Origin: Undaria pinnatifida
Taxonomy: Eukaryota; Sar; Phaeophyceae; Laminariales; Alariaceae
DNA: 64,000 bases
NCBI GenBank assembly: GCA_012845835.1
Contig: JABAKD010000002.1
Span: 15,016,129-15,080,128 of the forward strand
Reading direction: 5' to 3'
Made by a program: the position numbers and the translations under genes. The notes beneath the pieces are model-generated. The model searched no databases, was not told the DNA's origin, and was given only the letters and a program-made list of their open reading frames with translations. How positions within the stretch are numbered: the first letter of the stretch is position 1; each line of letters begins with the position of its first letter. Positions 13,401 through 21,955 of this stretch are shown here, in pieces.

Positions 13401-16400
13401 GACTTTGTCCCCACGTGCAGTATTGAGGGCAGGGGTTACAGCTGTGGTAACGGTTGTTCGATTATTGCGGTGCGCTGCCTGTCGTGCGTGTTTTTTTTTC
13501 TTGCAACATCGAAGCGGGTGCGCCAGGCAAACAGGAGAGAATTTGTCCCGACGACAGCAGTACACAAATATGTGAGGTGCAGAAGAAAATGAAGAACCAA
13601 AGACCGCCCCAAGACAACAAAAAGTAACACAAACTGCCCACGCCCATGCTGGAACTTCACTCAACAGTTCAGCAGTAATAGTGTCGATCCATTTCGTTCT
13701 TTGTTGGCCCCGTAAGCGTGGGCGCTACACCATAAATTGAACACAACCTCATTAGTGCCGGTACCGGCACTAATGAGGTATTGGCCAGCCCTCTATAGTG
13801 CCGTTTTGGCACTATTCGCAATAGTGCCGGGTGCCCGATTTAGTGCCGGTGAATGCTCTGCGCACGTACCGGCACTAAAAGGGTCCCTCGACTGTATCCA
13901 TTATTCAATACAACTATCAAGCCAACAGCCTCCTCAGAAAAAAGATCAACCATGCAAACACCATTTCGGAAGTCAGTACGTAGCACTCGTGGTAACCCCA
14001 TGATAGTATTGCTGCCCCACATGCCCCCCCCCCGCCCAACCCCCCCCCCCCCCCCCCAATAATAAACTGGTGCCAAAACCGTCAGATTTATCCCCTTGAA
14101 AGGATTTATAGCTTACATGCACAAAGTGCTCCCCCCTTTCCCCCGCCCCCCCCCCCCCCCCCTCCAAACCCGCTCGCTTTTGATCAAAACCAGGCCCCCA
14201 CGTCCTTCAAAACTCCGCCCCCCCCCCTCACCGGTTATTCGACTTACAAGATTCACTTGATAAAAGGATACATTTCCCTCCACAGCTGCCAGATTTTGTC
14301 CCCCTCAGAAACGGGTTATATAGTTTCCGCGCACAGACTGACTAAAATCACCCTGTTGACCCTGATAGCTACACTGTAGTTGTAAGGGGAGTCGCCGACC
14401 TATATCCTTAATGAGGACACACAACTCGTAATGCGCGCGATCGGAGTATCACACACAGCTCGCACAGATGAGTTTCGACGAAATCTTCGATCTCACAGTT
14501 GGAGTGTATTTTCATTTTTTATAATAAGTTTAGCATTGCTTGATACGGTATTAACAGTGAAAATAATACTTGGGGTTGTGAGTTGGCCTTAGTATTTATA
14601 AACAGTGAAAACCAACTAATAAAACTGGGTCGGGCGTATTTAATACCAGGTAGTCCTCGTTAAGAGTAAAAGCAAACTAACTGACTTAGTCGATCGACTA
14701 TTAATTGTTGTGAACACCACACGCCTAGCCACTAACGCGGCAGTACGATAATCAAGATATAATCAAGATCTAGTGTAAAAAGAAGACAAGTGCTACGATA
14801 GAGGTGCATCAACCATTGTGTTTTGTCTGAGCTTTCCTCAATTTGACCTCTCCCAAAAACTGCTTTGGAGAAAAATGAAGCTGCTACCGGATGAAAAACA
14901 CCATGGCCTAGGTACACCACGAAAAGCAATCATGTAAAGGAATGGCCTATTATTTTTTTTTCCCCCGATGATTTTGGGTTAAGGAGCCCCGTGATTCAGA
15001 AAACATCATCCATTTCACACGAAAATTACCACCTGCCTCTATCGTAGCACGCGTCTCTTAAAACAAGTGTCTTGCAAGGTCAAACACGCCTTGCCAAACA
15101 CGCGGAACTCTGCAAATTACCGTACGCAACTGACTGTAATACCCGGCCAATGAATAGTTGGAGTGAGTAGTGCAGTTATAACTTATTGTTGCAGTAGTTA
15201 TCATTATGAATAATAGAGTCAACACACTAACAGCCCCAAAAGTAGTGCTGTTGATAGGTACAGCAGTGGTCCCTTTATGGTGCCGGAATGTATGTGGTAT
15301 TAATATGTAGCATGTAATAGTCGGAAATACCGGCACTATAACAGCAGCCGGCACTACTTGTCCGCGCACGGTCACTACTGGTTGTTCCTGTCTTCTGCCA
15401 AGCGATTTCACAGGCACCATAGCGGGCAACCGGCACTACTCAACCGACGCTTTAGAGGGGCCCCTCCTGTACGACTCACCCATCCTTGCACCGTTTTTGA
15501 CGATGCACGTTCCCTCGTCCATCGGTCGGAAGCCGGCGATGCACTGCAGCAAAGTAGACTTTCCCGCCCCGTTTGACCCCACCAACCCAACGCGATCTCC
15601 CGGCATCACCATCAGATCAACATTTGACATCAACTCTGAGAGGACCAGAATATGACATGACAGAAAAGGACATGACAGTACAATACAGTACAGTACAGTA
15701 CAGTACAGTACAGTACAGTACAGGACAAGACAGGACAGGACAGGACAGGACAGGGCATGACAGGACAGGACAGGACAGGTCAGGACAGGACAGGACAGGA
15801 CAGGACAGGACAGGACAGGACAGGACAGAACAGGACAGGACAGGACAGGACAGGACAGGACAGGACAGGACAGAACAGGACAGGACAGCACAGGACAGGA
15901 CAGCACAGGACAGGGCAGAGCAGGACAGGGCAGCACAGGACGGGACAGCGCAGGACAGGGCAGCACAGGACAGGACAGCGCAGAACAGGATTGGGCACGG
16001 CAAGACAGGACAAGGCAGGACCGGACAGGACAGGAGAGGGTACGGCAGGACAGAACAGGGCAGGATAGGACAGGGCCGGACAGGATAAGACAGACGGCGG
16101 CAGAAAGCGGGCAGTAAGGCTGCTTATTCGTAAACTCAGGTGGTAGCGTCGCGAGGACTGTTAATACATTAATACTGCCGTTTCATACTGGTGCAGCTAC
16201 GAGCTGCCTGTAACACTACGCCGAAATTAGCGCACGACAAGTGTGTACGGAGACGGCGAGCGTAACCATCGCGTCTTCTCTCTTGAGGGGGCCACCTTAG
16301 CATACTCCTAAGCATACTCCTAAGCATACCCCTTAGCATACTCCTTAGCATACTCCTGAGCATACTTGAAAGTATGAACCAACAAAAGGTTTAACGTGTC

Positions 16401-17668
16401 AAGAGTCAACGGGAAGAACGGCATAACCTACCGGGACGAAAGTACTAAATCACACGGCCATGTTGACAGTTGTTCAGCGTAACGACGGGTAGGGCATCCA
16501 GCGGTGCGATCGCCGCCCTTACTGGCTACTACTCTGTCACTTAAGGAGGCAGTTACTTTCTTTTTTCCCATCCCCTCTATTATCTTCGCACTGTCACCAT
16601 CTCCCTCCCCTTTTTGGCACTTAGATCTGGGGTCGCACAGCAGGCGTTCCTTCCTCCCCATTACGGTGCAGTGATGTGATGCCGTGCGGGATACTCTGTG
16701 CGCTGTTTGGTAGCTGCTCCCTGAGTAGAATCGACGTATCAACATACACAGCAACCGGTAATCTCTTCAGCCTACACAACCTACACAATAACAAAGTGTG
16801 CTGTACTTCCTATTTTGTACACCCTCTTGCTCTACAACTAGTTCACACATCGAACAGACGAGATCCCGCATAACACGTCATAACATCTGTCCAATTTGCG
16901 AACTATTTTATCGAACCTGTGTCTCCTTGGGACACGACGCACTTGTTGAGCACAACCATAGCGCCCGCAGTGTCTCCAAAGGTGGGAGTTGCAACCTGCT
17001 CAAGAGGCCGAGACATGCAAAGTTACAGGCACAGACAGCAGTAGAAGGTAGAAGGTAAAGTACGTGCACACGTGTAAATATCATAGAGCATGAAAACTCT
17101 AGACTAAGTTCTGTACGTGGTACGTTTATTTTGGCCAAGTATTCGTAACTCATGGCAAAGCGTTCAAGCGCGATATTGTACATGGTTCCCCTCCTGGAAG
17201 CACCTAGGGGAGTGGCACAAGGACACATTATTGTCACATTATTATCACAACGGGACGTAATGAATGATAATGACCATATTCCATTGCATTTGTTTGTACA
17301 CACATAGCAAACTTGCCCGGAAAAGTAATGAATTCGCATTTTACCCGCAGAACTTCTTCTTGGGTGTACTCAATAGCAGTACTTTTAACACTTTTTGGAT
17401 GCTCGATATGGACGTGCCCACGACCGATCTATTCTAGGGTTTCCACGTAGATTTTGACAGGAAAAAAAATTGAAAAAAAAACTGGTGTCTTTTTTCTGTG
17501 TTTTTTTTTCCATCCCGCTCTTGCGGGCTGTTCGAAAAATGACAAAAACTGTTCGTACCAGGTGCCAGGTAGCCAGGTAGCAAGCAAGTCGTAGGCGAGA
17601 GGCGGGAGCGCGAGGACTCACTCGTACCAAACTGCTGTGGATTTCGAAGCACCGAGCTGTCTAGAGCA
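1..17668 (-). CDS. ABCF-type twin ABC ATPase, 3' end outside window
   Basis: Twelve exons, joined in phase, read from 17668 down to 1485: 17668-17622, 15635-15480, 10563-10482, 9518-9380, 8239-8078, 7155-6977, 6635-6557, 5801-5661, 5238-5161, 4040-3906, 2436-2329, 1626-1485. The product has the ABCF layout with no membrane segments. First ATPase: [10 protein letters not shown]-loop, FSGGWQMR signature, [12 protein letters not shown] Walker B. Then the charged inter-domain linker ([20 protein letters not shown]), as in the ABC_tran_Xtn region. Second ATPase: [32 protein letters not shown]. Known ABCF proteins (Uup/EttA, plant ABCF5/GCN, eukaryotic GCN20) act on ribosomes rather than transport. 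The last ~80 residues, including the second switch histidine, must lie beyond position 1. Two introns use GC donors. Introns hold decayed copies of neighbouring exons. The first coding exon is uncertain; a plastid presequence exon lies at 21956-22183. Confidence 0.88.
1485..1626 (-). CDS. ABCF exon: signature and Walker B of second ATPase
   Basis: Reads [28 protein letters not shown], then [12 protein letters not shown]. Acceptor GGGTGCAG, donor GTGAGT after a lone G, so the residue after HL can be the expected Asp. No exon completing the protein was recognised between 1 and 1484. Confidence 0.92.
2329..2436 (-). CDS. ABCF exon: helical region of second ATPase
   Basis: Thirty-six codons, [20 protein letters not shown] then [16 protein letters not shown], the family segment ending in 'EQARNLL'. 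Acceptor GTGTACAG, donor GTGAGT, phase 0. A truncated copy lies upstream at 2641-2700. Confidence 0.9.
2641..2700 (-). repeat. Exon echo of 2329-2436 (upstream)
   Basis: Reads [18 protein letters not shown], copying the first 17 codons and the acceptor. Confidence 0.88.
3137..3588. repeat. 10-bp minisatellite TACTATCCTC, about 45 units
   Basis: Nearly perfect array with three or four single-base variants, in an ABCF intron. The open frames across it are artefacts. Confidence 0.97.
3906..4040 (-). CDS. ABCF exon: second Walker A
   Basis: Forty-five codons: [20 protein letters not shown] then [11 protein letters not shown] and KLGVFTQ, with the P-loop and the Q-loop Gln as the last residue. 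Acceptor GGAAACAG, donor GTAAGG, phase 0. A mutated copy of its 5' part lies upstream at 4320-4400. Confidence 0.93.
4065..4325. repeat. Degenerate AGGGTATCAT array
   Basis: Irregular 10-12 bp units (AGGGTATCAT, AGGGTATCGT, AGGGTGTCAT) between an ABCF exon and its echo. Confidence 0.85.
4320..4400 (-). repeat. Exon echo of 3906-4040 (upstream), dead P-loop
   Basis: Reads [20 protein letters not shown]: the P-loop GPNGAGKST has decayed to WPNAADKST. Confidence 0.88.
4655..5076. repeat. GGACA/GGGCA pentanucleotide array
   Basis: About 80 units, purine-rich on the plus strand, TGTCC on the transcribed-sense strand of the ABCF gene. Interruptions GGGCA, CATCA, TAGGACA. Confidence 0.97.
5161..5238 (-). 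CDS. ABCF exon: first strands of second ATPase
   Basis: Reads [19 protein letters not shown] then VNLKLEK, the 'I.L..vSFGY...LL..vnL' start of an ATPase domain. Acceptor CTGTGCAG, donor GTGCGT, phase 0. Confidence 0.9.
5399..5500. repeat. 9-bp CACACCATC array
   Basis: Eleven near-perfect units. Confidence 0.95.
5661..5801 (-). CDS. ABCF exon: end of linker, followed by a GC donor
   Basis: Forty-seven codons, [19 protein letters not shown] to [11 protein letters not shown], matching the 'ATKAxQxQSRxKxLxKxE' linker and the Pro-rich lead into the second ATPase. Acceptor TTTGTATAG. The intron begins CAG|GCACGA; the GT alternative at 5676 leaves the wrong phase. Confidence 0.88.
5915..6075 (-). 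repeat. Exon echo of 5661-5801 (upstream)
   Basis: Copies about 5748-5865, exon 5' part plus flanking intron; reads TTKASAA then a stop, later VKMLAKW. Confidence 0.85.
6557..6635 (-). CDS. ABCF exon: linker, followed by a GC donor
   Basis: Reads [20 protein letters not shown] then DRFGAQ, the charged helix of the ABCF linker. Acceptor TTTTGACAG. The intron starts GCAAGT after CAG, the classic GC-AG donor. No GT donor keeps the frame with the next exon. Confidence 0.9.
6977..7155 (-). CDS. ABCF exon: switch region of first ATPase
   Basis: Reads [20 protein letters not shown] and on to [12 protein letters not shown], the 'W...Y.GTLVxVSHD' segment with the H-loop His, then the start of the linker. 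Acceptor TTTTCCAG, donor GTAAGA, phase 2. Two decayed copies of its 5' part lie upstream. Confidence 0.93.
7282..7360 (-). repeat. Exon echo 1 of 6977-7155 (upstream)
   Basis: Copies 7099-7166; the frame reads [18 protein letters not shown] with changed residues in place of VSHD, and the acceptor is weakened. Confidence 0.85.
7517..7565 (-). repeat. Exon echo 2 of 6977-7155 (upstream)
   Basis: Shorter copy of the acceptor and first codons (MWLG then a stop). Confidence 0.75.
7585..7638. repeat. ACAAG pentanucleotide array
   Basis: Ten units in an ABCF intron next to an exon echo. Confidence 0.9.
7863..7952 (-). CDS. Duplicated in-frame copy of the Walker B exon (optional cassette)
   Basis: Thirty codons, [20 protein letters not shown] then [10 protein letters not shown], copying the 3' part of the exon at 8078-8239. 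It is preceded by GCTGACAG, followed by the same GTGATG donor, free of stops and in phase 0 on both sides, so it could be spliced in without a frameshift. Inclusion would duplicate Walker B, and the acceptor lacks a strong pyrimidine tract. It is probably skipped. The duplication also includes ~60 bp of intron. Confidence 0.35.
8078..8239 (-). CDS. ABCF exon: signature and Walker B of first ATPase
   Basis: Fifty-four codons from [10 protein letters not shown] through [19 protein letters not shown] to [16 protein letters not shown]. The signature begins with Phe instead of the usual Leu. Acceptor GTTCTCAG, donor GTGATG, phase 0 at both ends. A second, shorter, still open copy lies downstream at 7863-7952. 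Confidence 0.93.
8080..8155 (-). other. Parent segment of the 7863-7952 duplication
   Basis: The exon part copied downstream; similarity continues into ~60 bp of intron (8015-8077 versus 7800-7862). Confidence 0.7.
8644..8671. repeat. Interstitial telomere-like repeat
   Basis: Four CCCTAA units (TTAGGG type) inside an ABCF intron. Confidence 0.85.
8998..9345. repeat. GCAAGGCTAAA degenerate array
   Basis: Units of 10-12 bp, decaying towards the ABCF exon at 9380. Confidence 0.85.
9380..9518 (-). CDS. ABCF exon: helical arm of first ATPase
   Basis: Reads [20 protein letters not shown] and on to [11 protein letters not shown], the amphipathic insert between the Q-loop and the signature in ABCF proteins. 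Acceptor CTCTGCAG, donor GTACGG, phase 0. Confidence 0.9.
9900..10470 (-). repeat. Serial decayed echoes of exon 10482-10563
   Basis: Plus-strand phrases such as ATCTATCTCAGAACAAGCCT (about 9922), GTGTCCATCTTAGAGCCTC (10138), GGCATCCATGTGAGACTAAC (10299) and GTGTCCATTTCAGGCTAACC (10413) echo the exon end GTATCCATCTCCGAACACGC. Best match at 9915-9960. Confidence 0.55.
10482..10563 (-). CDS. ABCF exon: Q-loop segment of first ATPase
   Basis: Completes the split Gly codon and reads [20 protein letters not shown] then SEMDTIN, matching the ABCF 'GYLPQ...TVxEEV' Q-loop region. Acceptor GGACACAG, donor GTAAGT in phase 2. Several decayed copies of its 3' end lie at 9900-10470. Confidence 0.9.
10975..11270 (+). 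repeat. tRNA-derived SINE-like element, copy 1
   Basis: CCCCGGTGGTCTAACAGTG (A-box-like) and GGTTCGAATATCG (B-box-like), then a body ending ACACCTGTCACCACGGCTTG and CCAGAAG. Copy 2 lies at 26410-26735. Confidence 0.65.
12395..12414 (-). repeat. Exon echo of 15480-15635 (downstream)
   Basis: Twenty bases identical to 15473-15492: the last codons of the exon plus the GTGAGT donor, 3 kb away in the same intron. Confidence 0.65.
12778..13128 (+). CDS. Small Cys/His-rich zinc-finger-like protein of transposon A
   Basis: 116 residues from ATG 12778. Order: [43 protein letters not shown], then a basic Ser/Lys tail. Spaced Cys and His suggest two bound zinc ions in a PHD/RING-like treble. A homologue at 29475-29801 keeps every putative ligand, so selection has acted on the ORF. 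Function unknown; DNA or chromatin binding is a guess. A longer open frame starts at 12601, but the second copy supports this Met. Confidence 0.65.
   Translation: MPCAEGELCQLPDTTPQDPHGHGCQGGCGGRLHGICGSVVDDGNENHRICSACVAKAGKRKVSAADSTGKAQSKRPKATNGGSSKSQPRARPDFNAKCEMLKLTDQADMREFVATE
13150..13610. repeat. Threefold ~155-bp repeat inside transposon A
   Basis: Three tandem diverged units with a GCGGTGCGCTGCC(T/C)GTCGTGC core, a T-run, then TTCTTGCAACATCGAAGCGG and ACAGGAGAGA. Related units occur twice in transposon B at about 29820-30060. Confidence 0.75.
14025..14230. repeat. Poly-C tracts
   Basis: Three C-runs of 9-18 bases within 200 bp, strand-asymmetric; G-quadruplex potential on the minus strand. 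Confidence 0.85.
14275..14512. repeat. ~230-bp repeat downstream of transposon A
   Basis: Matches 30404-30645 downstream of transposon B (GGGGAGTCGCCGACCTATAT, CCTTAATGAGGACACACA, GATCGGAGTATCACACA). Confidence 0.88.
15261..15469. mobile_element. Small TA-flanked inverted-repeat element next to a splice donor
   Basis: Ends CAGCAGTGGTCCC... and, inverted, CAGGAGGGGCCCC..., with TA on both flanks and internal TAGTGCCGG-type motifs, so related to transposon A. 209 bp, noncoding. Its right end lies eight bases from the end of the ABCF exon at 15480. Confidence 0.65.
15480..15635 (-). CDS. ABCF exon: first Walker A
   Basis: Encodes [18 protein letters not shown] followed by the P-loop GSNGAGKST and the segment up to NGARMG. 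Acceptor CCTCTCAG, donor GTGAGT after phase 1. The minus-strand reading frame stays open through the upstream TGTCC array into this exon. A small TA-flanked inverted-repeat element ends eight bases inside the downstream intron. Confidence 0.92.
15675..16090. repeat. CAGTA then GGACA pentanucleotide arrays
   Basis: A short ACAGT array (15676-15722) grades into GGACA with GGGCA/GCACA variants. The same repeat as at 4655-5076 in the same gene. Confidence 0.95.
16295..16372. repeat. 12-bp CATACTCCTTAG array
   Basis: Six units, AGCATACTCCTA variants. Confidence 0.85.
17622..17668 (-). CDS. ABCF gene, candidate exon before the first P-loop exon
   Basis: A 47-nt open stretch between a TGTGTAG acceptor and a GTGAGT donor, reading [15 protein letters not shown]. 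It ends in phase 1, exactly what the next exon (AG + TTG) needs, giving QFGTKLMSNVDL, similar to the strand before an ABCF P-loop. A degraded copy of its acceptor side lies upstream at about 18080-18155, as seen for other exons of this gene. Short and without a diagnostic motif, so tentative. Confidence 0.4.
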
Positions 17669-18079
17669 CTACACACAGAGCAAGACTATCCCTACCCACT
17701 TGGTGCGGCAGCGGCATTAAGAGTGCAAGACCGATGCTGCTAGTTTTTGGCCGTGTGGGGGGCGATAGCTTCCGTAATCTCCATTGGTGCGAGCCGGCCT
17801 CCATCCAAAGCGACCTCTCGTACTCGTATTCCACCCAACGCCACCAAAGTTTGTTCATGTTTCGAAAACCTCCAAGACTCCGCACGCACGCCAACACACC
17901 CCTTACCAGGGGGGGGCGGCGGCAACATGAGCAGTATATATTCGAGGCTGCTTGCATTCAACCGTGGCGGGCCCGGTAGCTACCGCAGTCGTCAACGGCG
18001 TGCGGTGACCTCTCAGAAAGAAACTCGATTCTACCCCGCGAAGCACAGCAGATCCCAGGAGCTTCACTCAGCATTTTCA

Positions 18080-18155
18080 GAACAACATAGTTCGCTCGAA
18101 CACCACACACAGGACGAGACTAGCCCTGCCCGCTTGCTGCGGTGGCGAAGTATGA
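18080..18155 (-). repeat. Exon echo of 17622-17668 (upstream, weak)
   Basis: Resembles 17635-17725 (GACTAGCCCTGCCCGCTTGC versus GACTATCCCTACCCACTTGG on the plus strand), including the acceptor side. Confidence 0.5.
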
Positions 18156-18504
18156 CGAGCGCCAGGCGTCATACGCTGCTGAGTTTCATTTGAGGGTGCG
18201 ATGACTGCCCTAGTCGTGTGTGCTGTCCGCTGCTGCTGTTGTCTGCTGCTGTGCTCTTGCTGACCAAAAAGCAAATTATTTAGCATGTGCCCCGCATGTC
18301 ACAGCGACCGGGCTACTCGCACTGCTGTACACTCAACTTAAGTTGTTTCGTAAGTGATAATTATTCAAGTCGATCCGAACTCCTTGAATATATTCAGCAT
18401 TGGAATCACTCTTGAATTTTTCACGGCAAAAAAACGCGGTGAAAGCTACTCCGGTTAAAATTTCCAAGCTAACGCACAATTCACCTTCGATTATTTCCAA
18501 GGGT

Positions 18505-18860
18505 GTGTTCGGTACGGTACCGGCATTCTCGGTATCGGTAGGATGTCGTACCGAACTTATCGAAGTGTCCGGTACCGGTATTGACGTCGTACCGAACTTA
18601 CCGAACTGTCCAGTACCGGTATTGGAGGTGTACCGAACTTACCGAGGTTTCCGGTACCGATATTGATGTCGTACCGAACTTACGGAAGTTTTCGGTACCG
18701 GTATTGATGTCGCACCGAACTTACCGAAGTTTTCGGTGCCGGTATTGGTGTCGTACCGAACTTACCGAAGTTTCCGGTACCGGTATTGATGTCGTACCGA
18801 ACTTACCGCAGCGTCCGGTACCGGTACGAAAGTCTGTACCGGTACCGGTATCGGTACCGG
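18505..18860. repeat. ~40-bp satellite, block 1
   Basis: Units of CCGGTATTGATGTCGTACCG then AACTTACCGAAGTTT. GGTACC-rich. Confidence 0.92.
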
Positions 18861-19118
18861 CACACACTTGAATACATATACCGGCAGTACCGGCGGTATA
18901 TACCGCCGGCAAGGTACCGACGCACACTTGTGCTTAGGTACATAAACTGGACACAAATTGGCGGTACATGTACGGAGCAAATCCGGTATTGGCCGGGGGT
19001 ACCCGCTGAGGCAAAAAATTGAAAAAAATTATAATTGGTTCTTATACTTTCAATATTTTTCTCATATTTGATCTTTGTTTTGACATGCTGTTCAAAAGCT
19101 AAGGTACCCTTTGGATTA

Positions 19119-19458
19119 TCAGCAGGGCGCCGTCTTCTCGTCGATCGTTTCGGCGTACACGCCAATCGAGTACATAGCCGAGGCTTCACGCGCCCCTACC
19201 CTCCGAAAACCGGCCGGCACCGGGAAACCATCGACGGCTTTGATCGTCTCCGCCGGCAACTCGTACACGTCTCCCGTGAGCGAGTTGTACACAGGAGCTG
19301 GCAAAATCACAGGCACGGCTTTCTTTTCCGCGTCCACGTTGATAACTTCTGCCGCCGGCGCTGGTGTGTGTGGAAGCTGGTGAAGATGACCCGCCACCAG
19401 AAGCGGTGGCATCACTGCTGGAGGCCACCTCATTCTGGGAAGTTGCGCCCTTGCTCAT
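19119..19458 (-). pseudogene. ORF remnant or terminal exon, unrecognised product
   Basis: A Met-led frame (MSKGATSQNEVASSSDATAS...) and a second frame shifted by one base overlap here. The second reads EVINVDAEKKAVPVILPAPV, then TGDVYELPAETIKAVDGF and VGAREASAMYSIGVYAETID, and stops after TAPC. Codon use looks coding. The last part faintly resembles chalcone-isomerase-like proteins ('vGaR...ys.GvYa'), too little to name it. TCTTCACCAG at about 19384 could be an acceptor in phase 0, compatible with the exon at 21956-22183. The segment sits between two blocks of one satellite, so it could be a captured fragment. Confidence 0.35.
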
Positions 19459-19584
19459 GCGTGCTCAGAGTCTCGGTATACCGAGCGTACTGGGAGATGC
19501 TTGGGGACCCGGGTGTGTGTGGCTTGGAGTGCTGCCTGGAGCCAAAGCTCCAAGGGATGACGTCACAAATGTGGTGGAATCGGG

Positions 19585-20065
19585 TTGATATCGTGCCAAA
19601 CGTGCCGAAGTGTCCGGTATCGGGTTGATGTTGTGCCTATCTTACCGAAGTGTCCGGTACCGGTATCGGTACAACACCGATACCGGTACTGACTTCGGTG
19701 CATACGTGCATATCGGTACCGCCGGTACCGGTATTGTCGTACCGAACGTACCGAAGTGTCCGGTACGGGTATTGATGTCGTACCGAACTTATCGAAGTGT
19801 CCGGCACCGGTATTGAGGTTGCACCGAACTTACCGAAGTTTCTGGTATCGGTATTGATAGCGTATCGAACTTACCGAAATATCCGGTACCGGTATTGACG
19901 TCGTATCGAACTTACCAAAGTTTACGGTACCGGTATTGATGTCGTACCGAACTTACCGAATTTTCCGGTACCGGTATTGACGCCGTACCGAACTTACCAA
20001 GATTCCGGTGCCGGTAATACCGGCGGTATATACCGCCGGTACGCCTCGGTACGTACCGTACCGAA
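19585..20065. repeat. ~40-bp satellite, block 2
   Basis: The same unit family as block 1; the ORF remnant at 19119-19458 lies between the two blocks. Confidence 0.92.
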
Positions 20066-20369
20066 CACACCCTTGATTATTTTTACGTGGAAACCCTATG
20101 TTGTTGAGAAAATACACACAACACCACTCGACAACACACAAGACTTTTACACCGTATGATGTATATGATTTCGAGAATAGCGTAACACTGCAAACTGCAG
20201 CTCAGGGACCGCCAGGAAGCGGCGAGGGGAACGCGTGGCGTGGGATGCGGCTTACTGCTGTAGAATATTATGTACAGAGCGCGTATTGAGAACGAGGGAG
20301 CAAGAGGACAATACATGACAAGCTACGACAAAAGCAACTCGCCGCCGTAAAGAGAGGATATGGCACGCG

Positions 20370-20560
20370 CACATATATGGCGTTGCCTACCGCTGCTGCT
20401 GTGCGGCAGGGTTGTAGCGTTGTGCTCTCCGCATGTTGTCTGCTGTCTGTCATCTGCGATCTTACATAAATGGTGTCGCCTACCGCTGCTGCTGTGCGGC
20501 AGTGTAGCGTTGTGCTCTCTTGGCATGGTACGATATCATATACGAAGCACACCAACATGA
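20370..20560. repeat. ~90-100 bp direct repeat
   Basis: Two copies of CTACCGCTGCTGCTGTGCGG plus GTAGCGTTGTGCTCTC, with partial flanking similarity. Confidence 0.8.
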
Positions 20561-20569
20561 ACTTAATAA

Positions 20570-21955
20570 AAGGACCGTTCGAGTGCTAATATGATATTCA
20601 AACGATCCTTACATTTTACCGCGGCATGTCACTTGACACTTGACAGAAGCAGCAGAAGCAGCAGCAGCGAGAGGTAGCGGCGTATGGGCAGGTAGAGCAT
20701 CGCAGGGTCCGATCAAAGCATTCAGCTACTCCAACAGCAGCCACACGCGCATAGAGTTGCTGGCTGCTGCTGCTAGGGGGCTGGACTGCTGCTGGGCGGA
20801 ATAATCGAAGCGTGGTGCTCTGTGCAACAAAAGGGAAATGTACGTGTACCATCTACGTGCAGAAAAACCCGGCTTGCATCCAAATCTTACGTGCGTACAC
20901 GGGGATAGGGGATGCGGAACCACCATCCCCGGGGACGTTGCGGAAACCCCGGGATTTGCCTCAAGTATGCCCAAGGCCAAAATAGTTCAAAAGGCTTGCC
21001 ACGCGCGACACATTGCACGGATCGCGCCCAAACCTCCGGCAACGTGACCCCAACGGTCGAATTATGCCCACCCCATATGACGTTTCGGATAAAGGTGCGA
21101 GCACAAAAAGGTGTGCCCCCCCCAAAAAAAATGGCAATTATACGTATAGATATAACCTGGTATATCCCTAGTAGTCTACTTACTGAAGAGAGGAGTAAAC
21201 ATTACAAGCGGTTAGGACTGCCGAACCTACTCTGTGCGCATGACACGGAAAAACAGTGAAGTTGCTTCGCTGGACTGATCAAAATATCCAAACCTCCTTG
21301 GGCGTCGATGGGAGGTTTGAAGGTTTGACTCCACAGCCTTCTGGACAGTCCGTGCGTCCACAGGTCACGGGTGTTGCCCCCGTCTCAGACGATTATTTAA
21401 TTTTCACCCCTCAGTTCAAATGCTCAAATGGGCTCACATAACATGTTAATGGACTCTGGAGCCTGTCTTGTGGCCACAGACTAGAATAAGCGATGAGCTA
21501 GTGTGAGAAGAACAACAACCTGCACCATGCACCATACACATGCCCGCCCCCCAACATGTACTCGTATCTACCATGAATTCTAAGACGTTCACGCGCAACT
21601 GACAGGAGAGAAGGATTGTCTGTTCATGTACGTATACTCGACTGACGACTTACCAGGGTACCAATGCTACATGTACCCGCGCACAATTATATCAACGGCG
21701 TGTGTGCAGTTAAGTAATTCTACATGGACGAGAACGGCCATAACTTTAGTAGTAGCGTACTACCTCGTAGCCTGTACTGCCTATGAGGGTTCATCGGTCC
21801 ATGGCACAGGTAGGTGGTGTACGTCCGTCATGTGTTGCCTCGTATAGCATTATGTGGAAACATGAACGTCAGCAGTCAGCAAGCACGAGAGACGGCAGAA
21901 CCAACCACCCACGAGTCACGTTCGTTAACACGGGCGCTGCTTAAGCGTCTCACAC
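20570..21955. other. No gene recognised
   Basis: Mixed sequence without a convincing exon; weak repeat traces only (GGCCACAGACT, AGAAGAACAACAAC near 21460-21530 resemble the ends of other dispersed repeats here). Confidence 0.5.

Larger units (their letters stand above)
12491..13894. mobile_element. TA-target inverted-repeat transposon A carrying a zinc-finger ORF
   Basis: The ends are inverted copies at least 26 bp long (CAGTCGAGGGACCC...) flanked by TA on both sides (12489-12490, 13895-13896), as in Tc1/mariner or pogo-type elements. Inside each end the motif TAGTGCCGGT recurs as subterminal repeats. It carries a 116-codon Cys/His-rich ORF and a threefold ~155-bp repeat at about 13150-13600. 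No transposase is visible, so it is probably non-autonomous. It lies in an intron of the ABCF gene. Confidence 0.85.

Noticed and set aside
15573-16088. Plus-strand TGQDR-repeat ORF
   Set aside because: The same pentanucleotide artefact; the real coding signal is the minus-strand P-loop exon next to it.
17735-17860. Minus-strand frame LVALGGIRVREVALDGGRLA as an ABCF exon
   Set aside because: It looks coding-like, but no donor gives the phase needed and it does not match the ABCF N-terminus.
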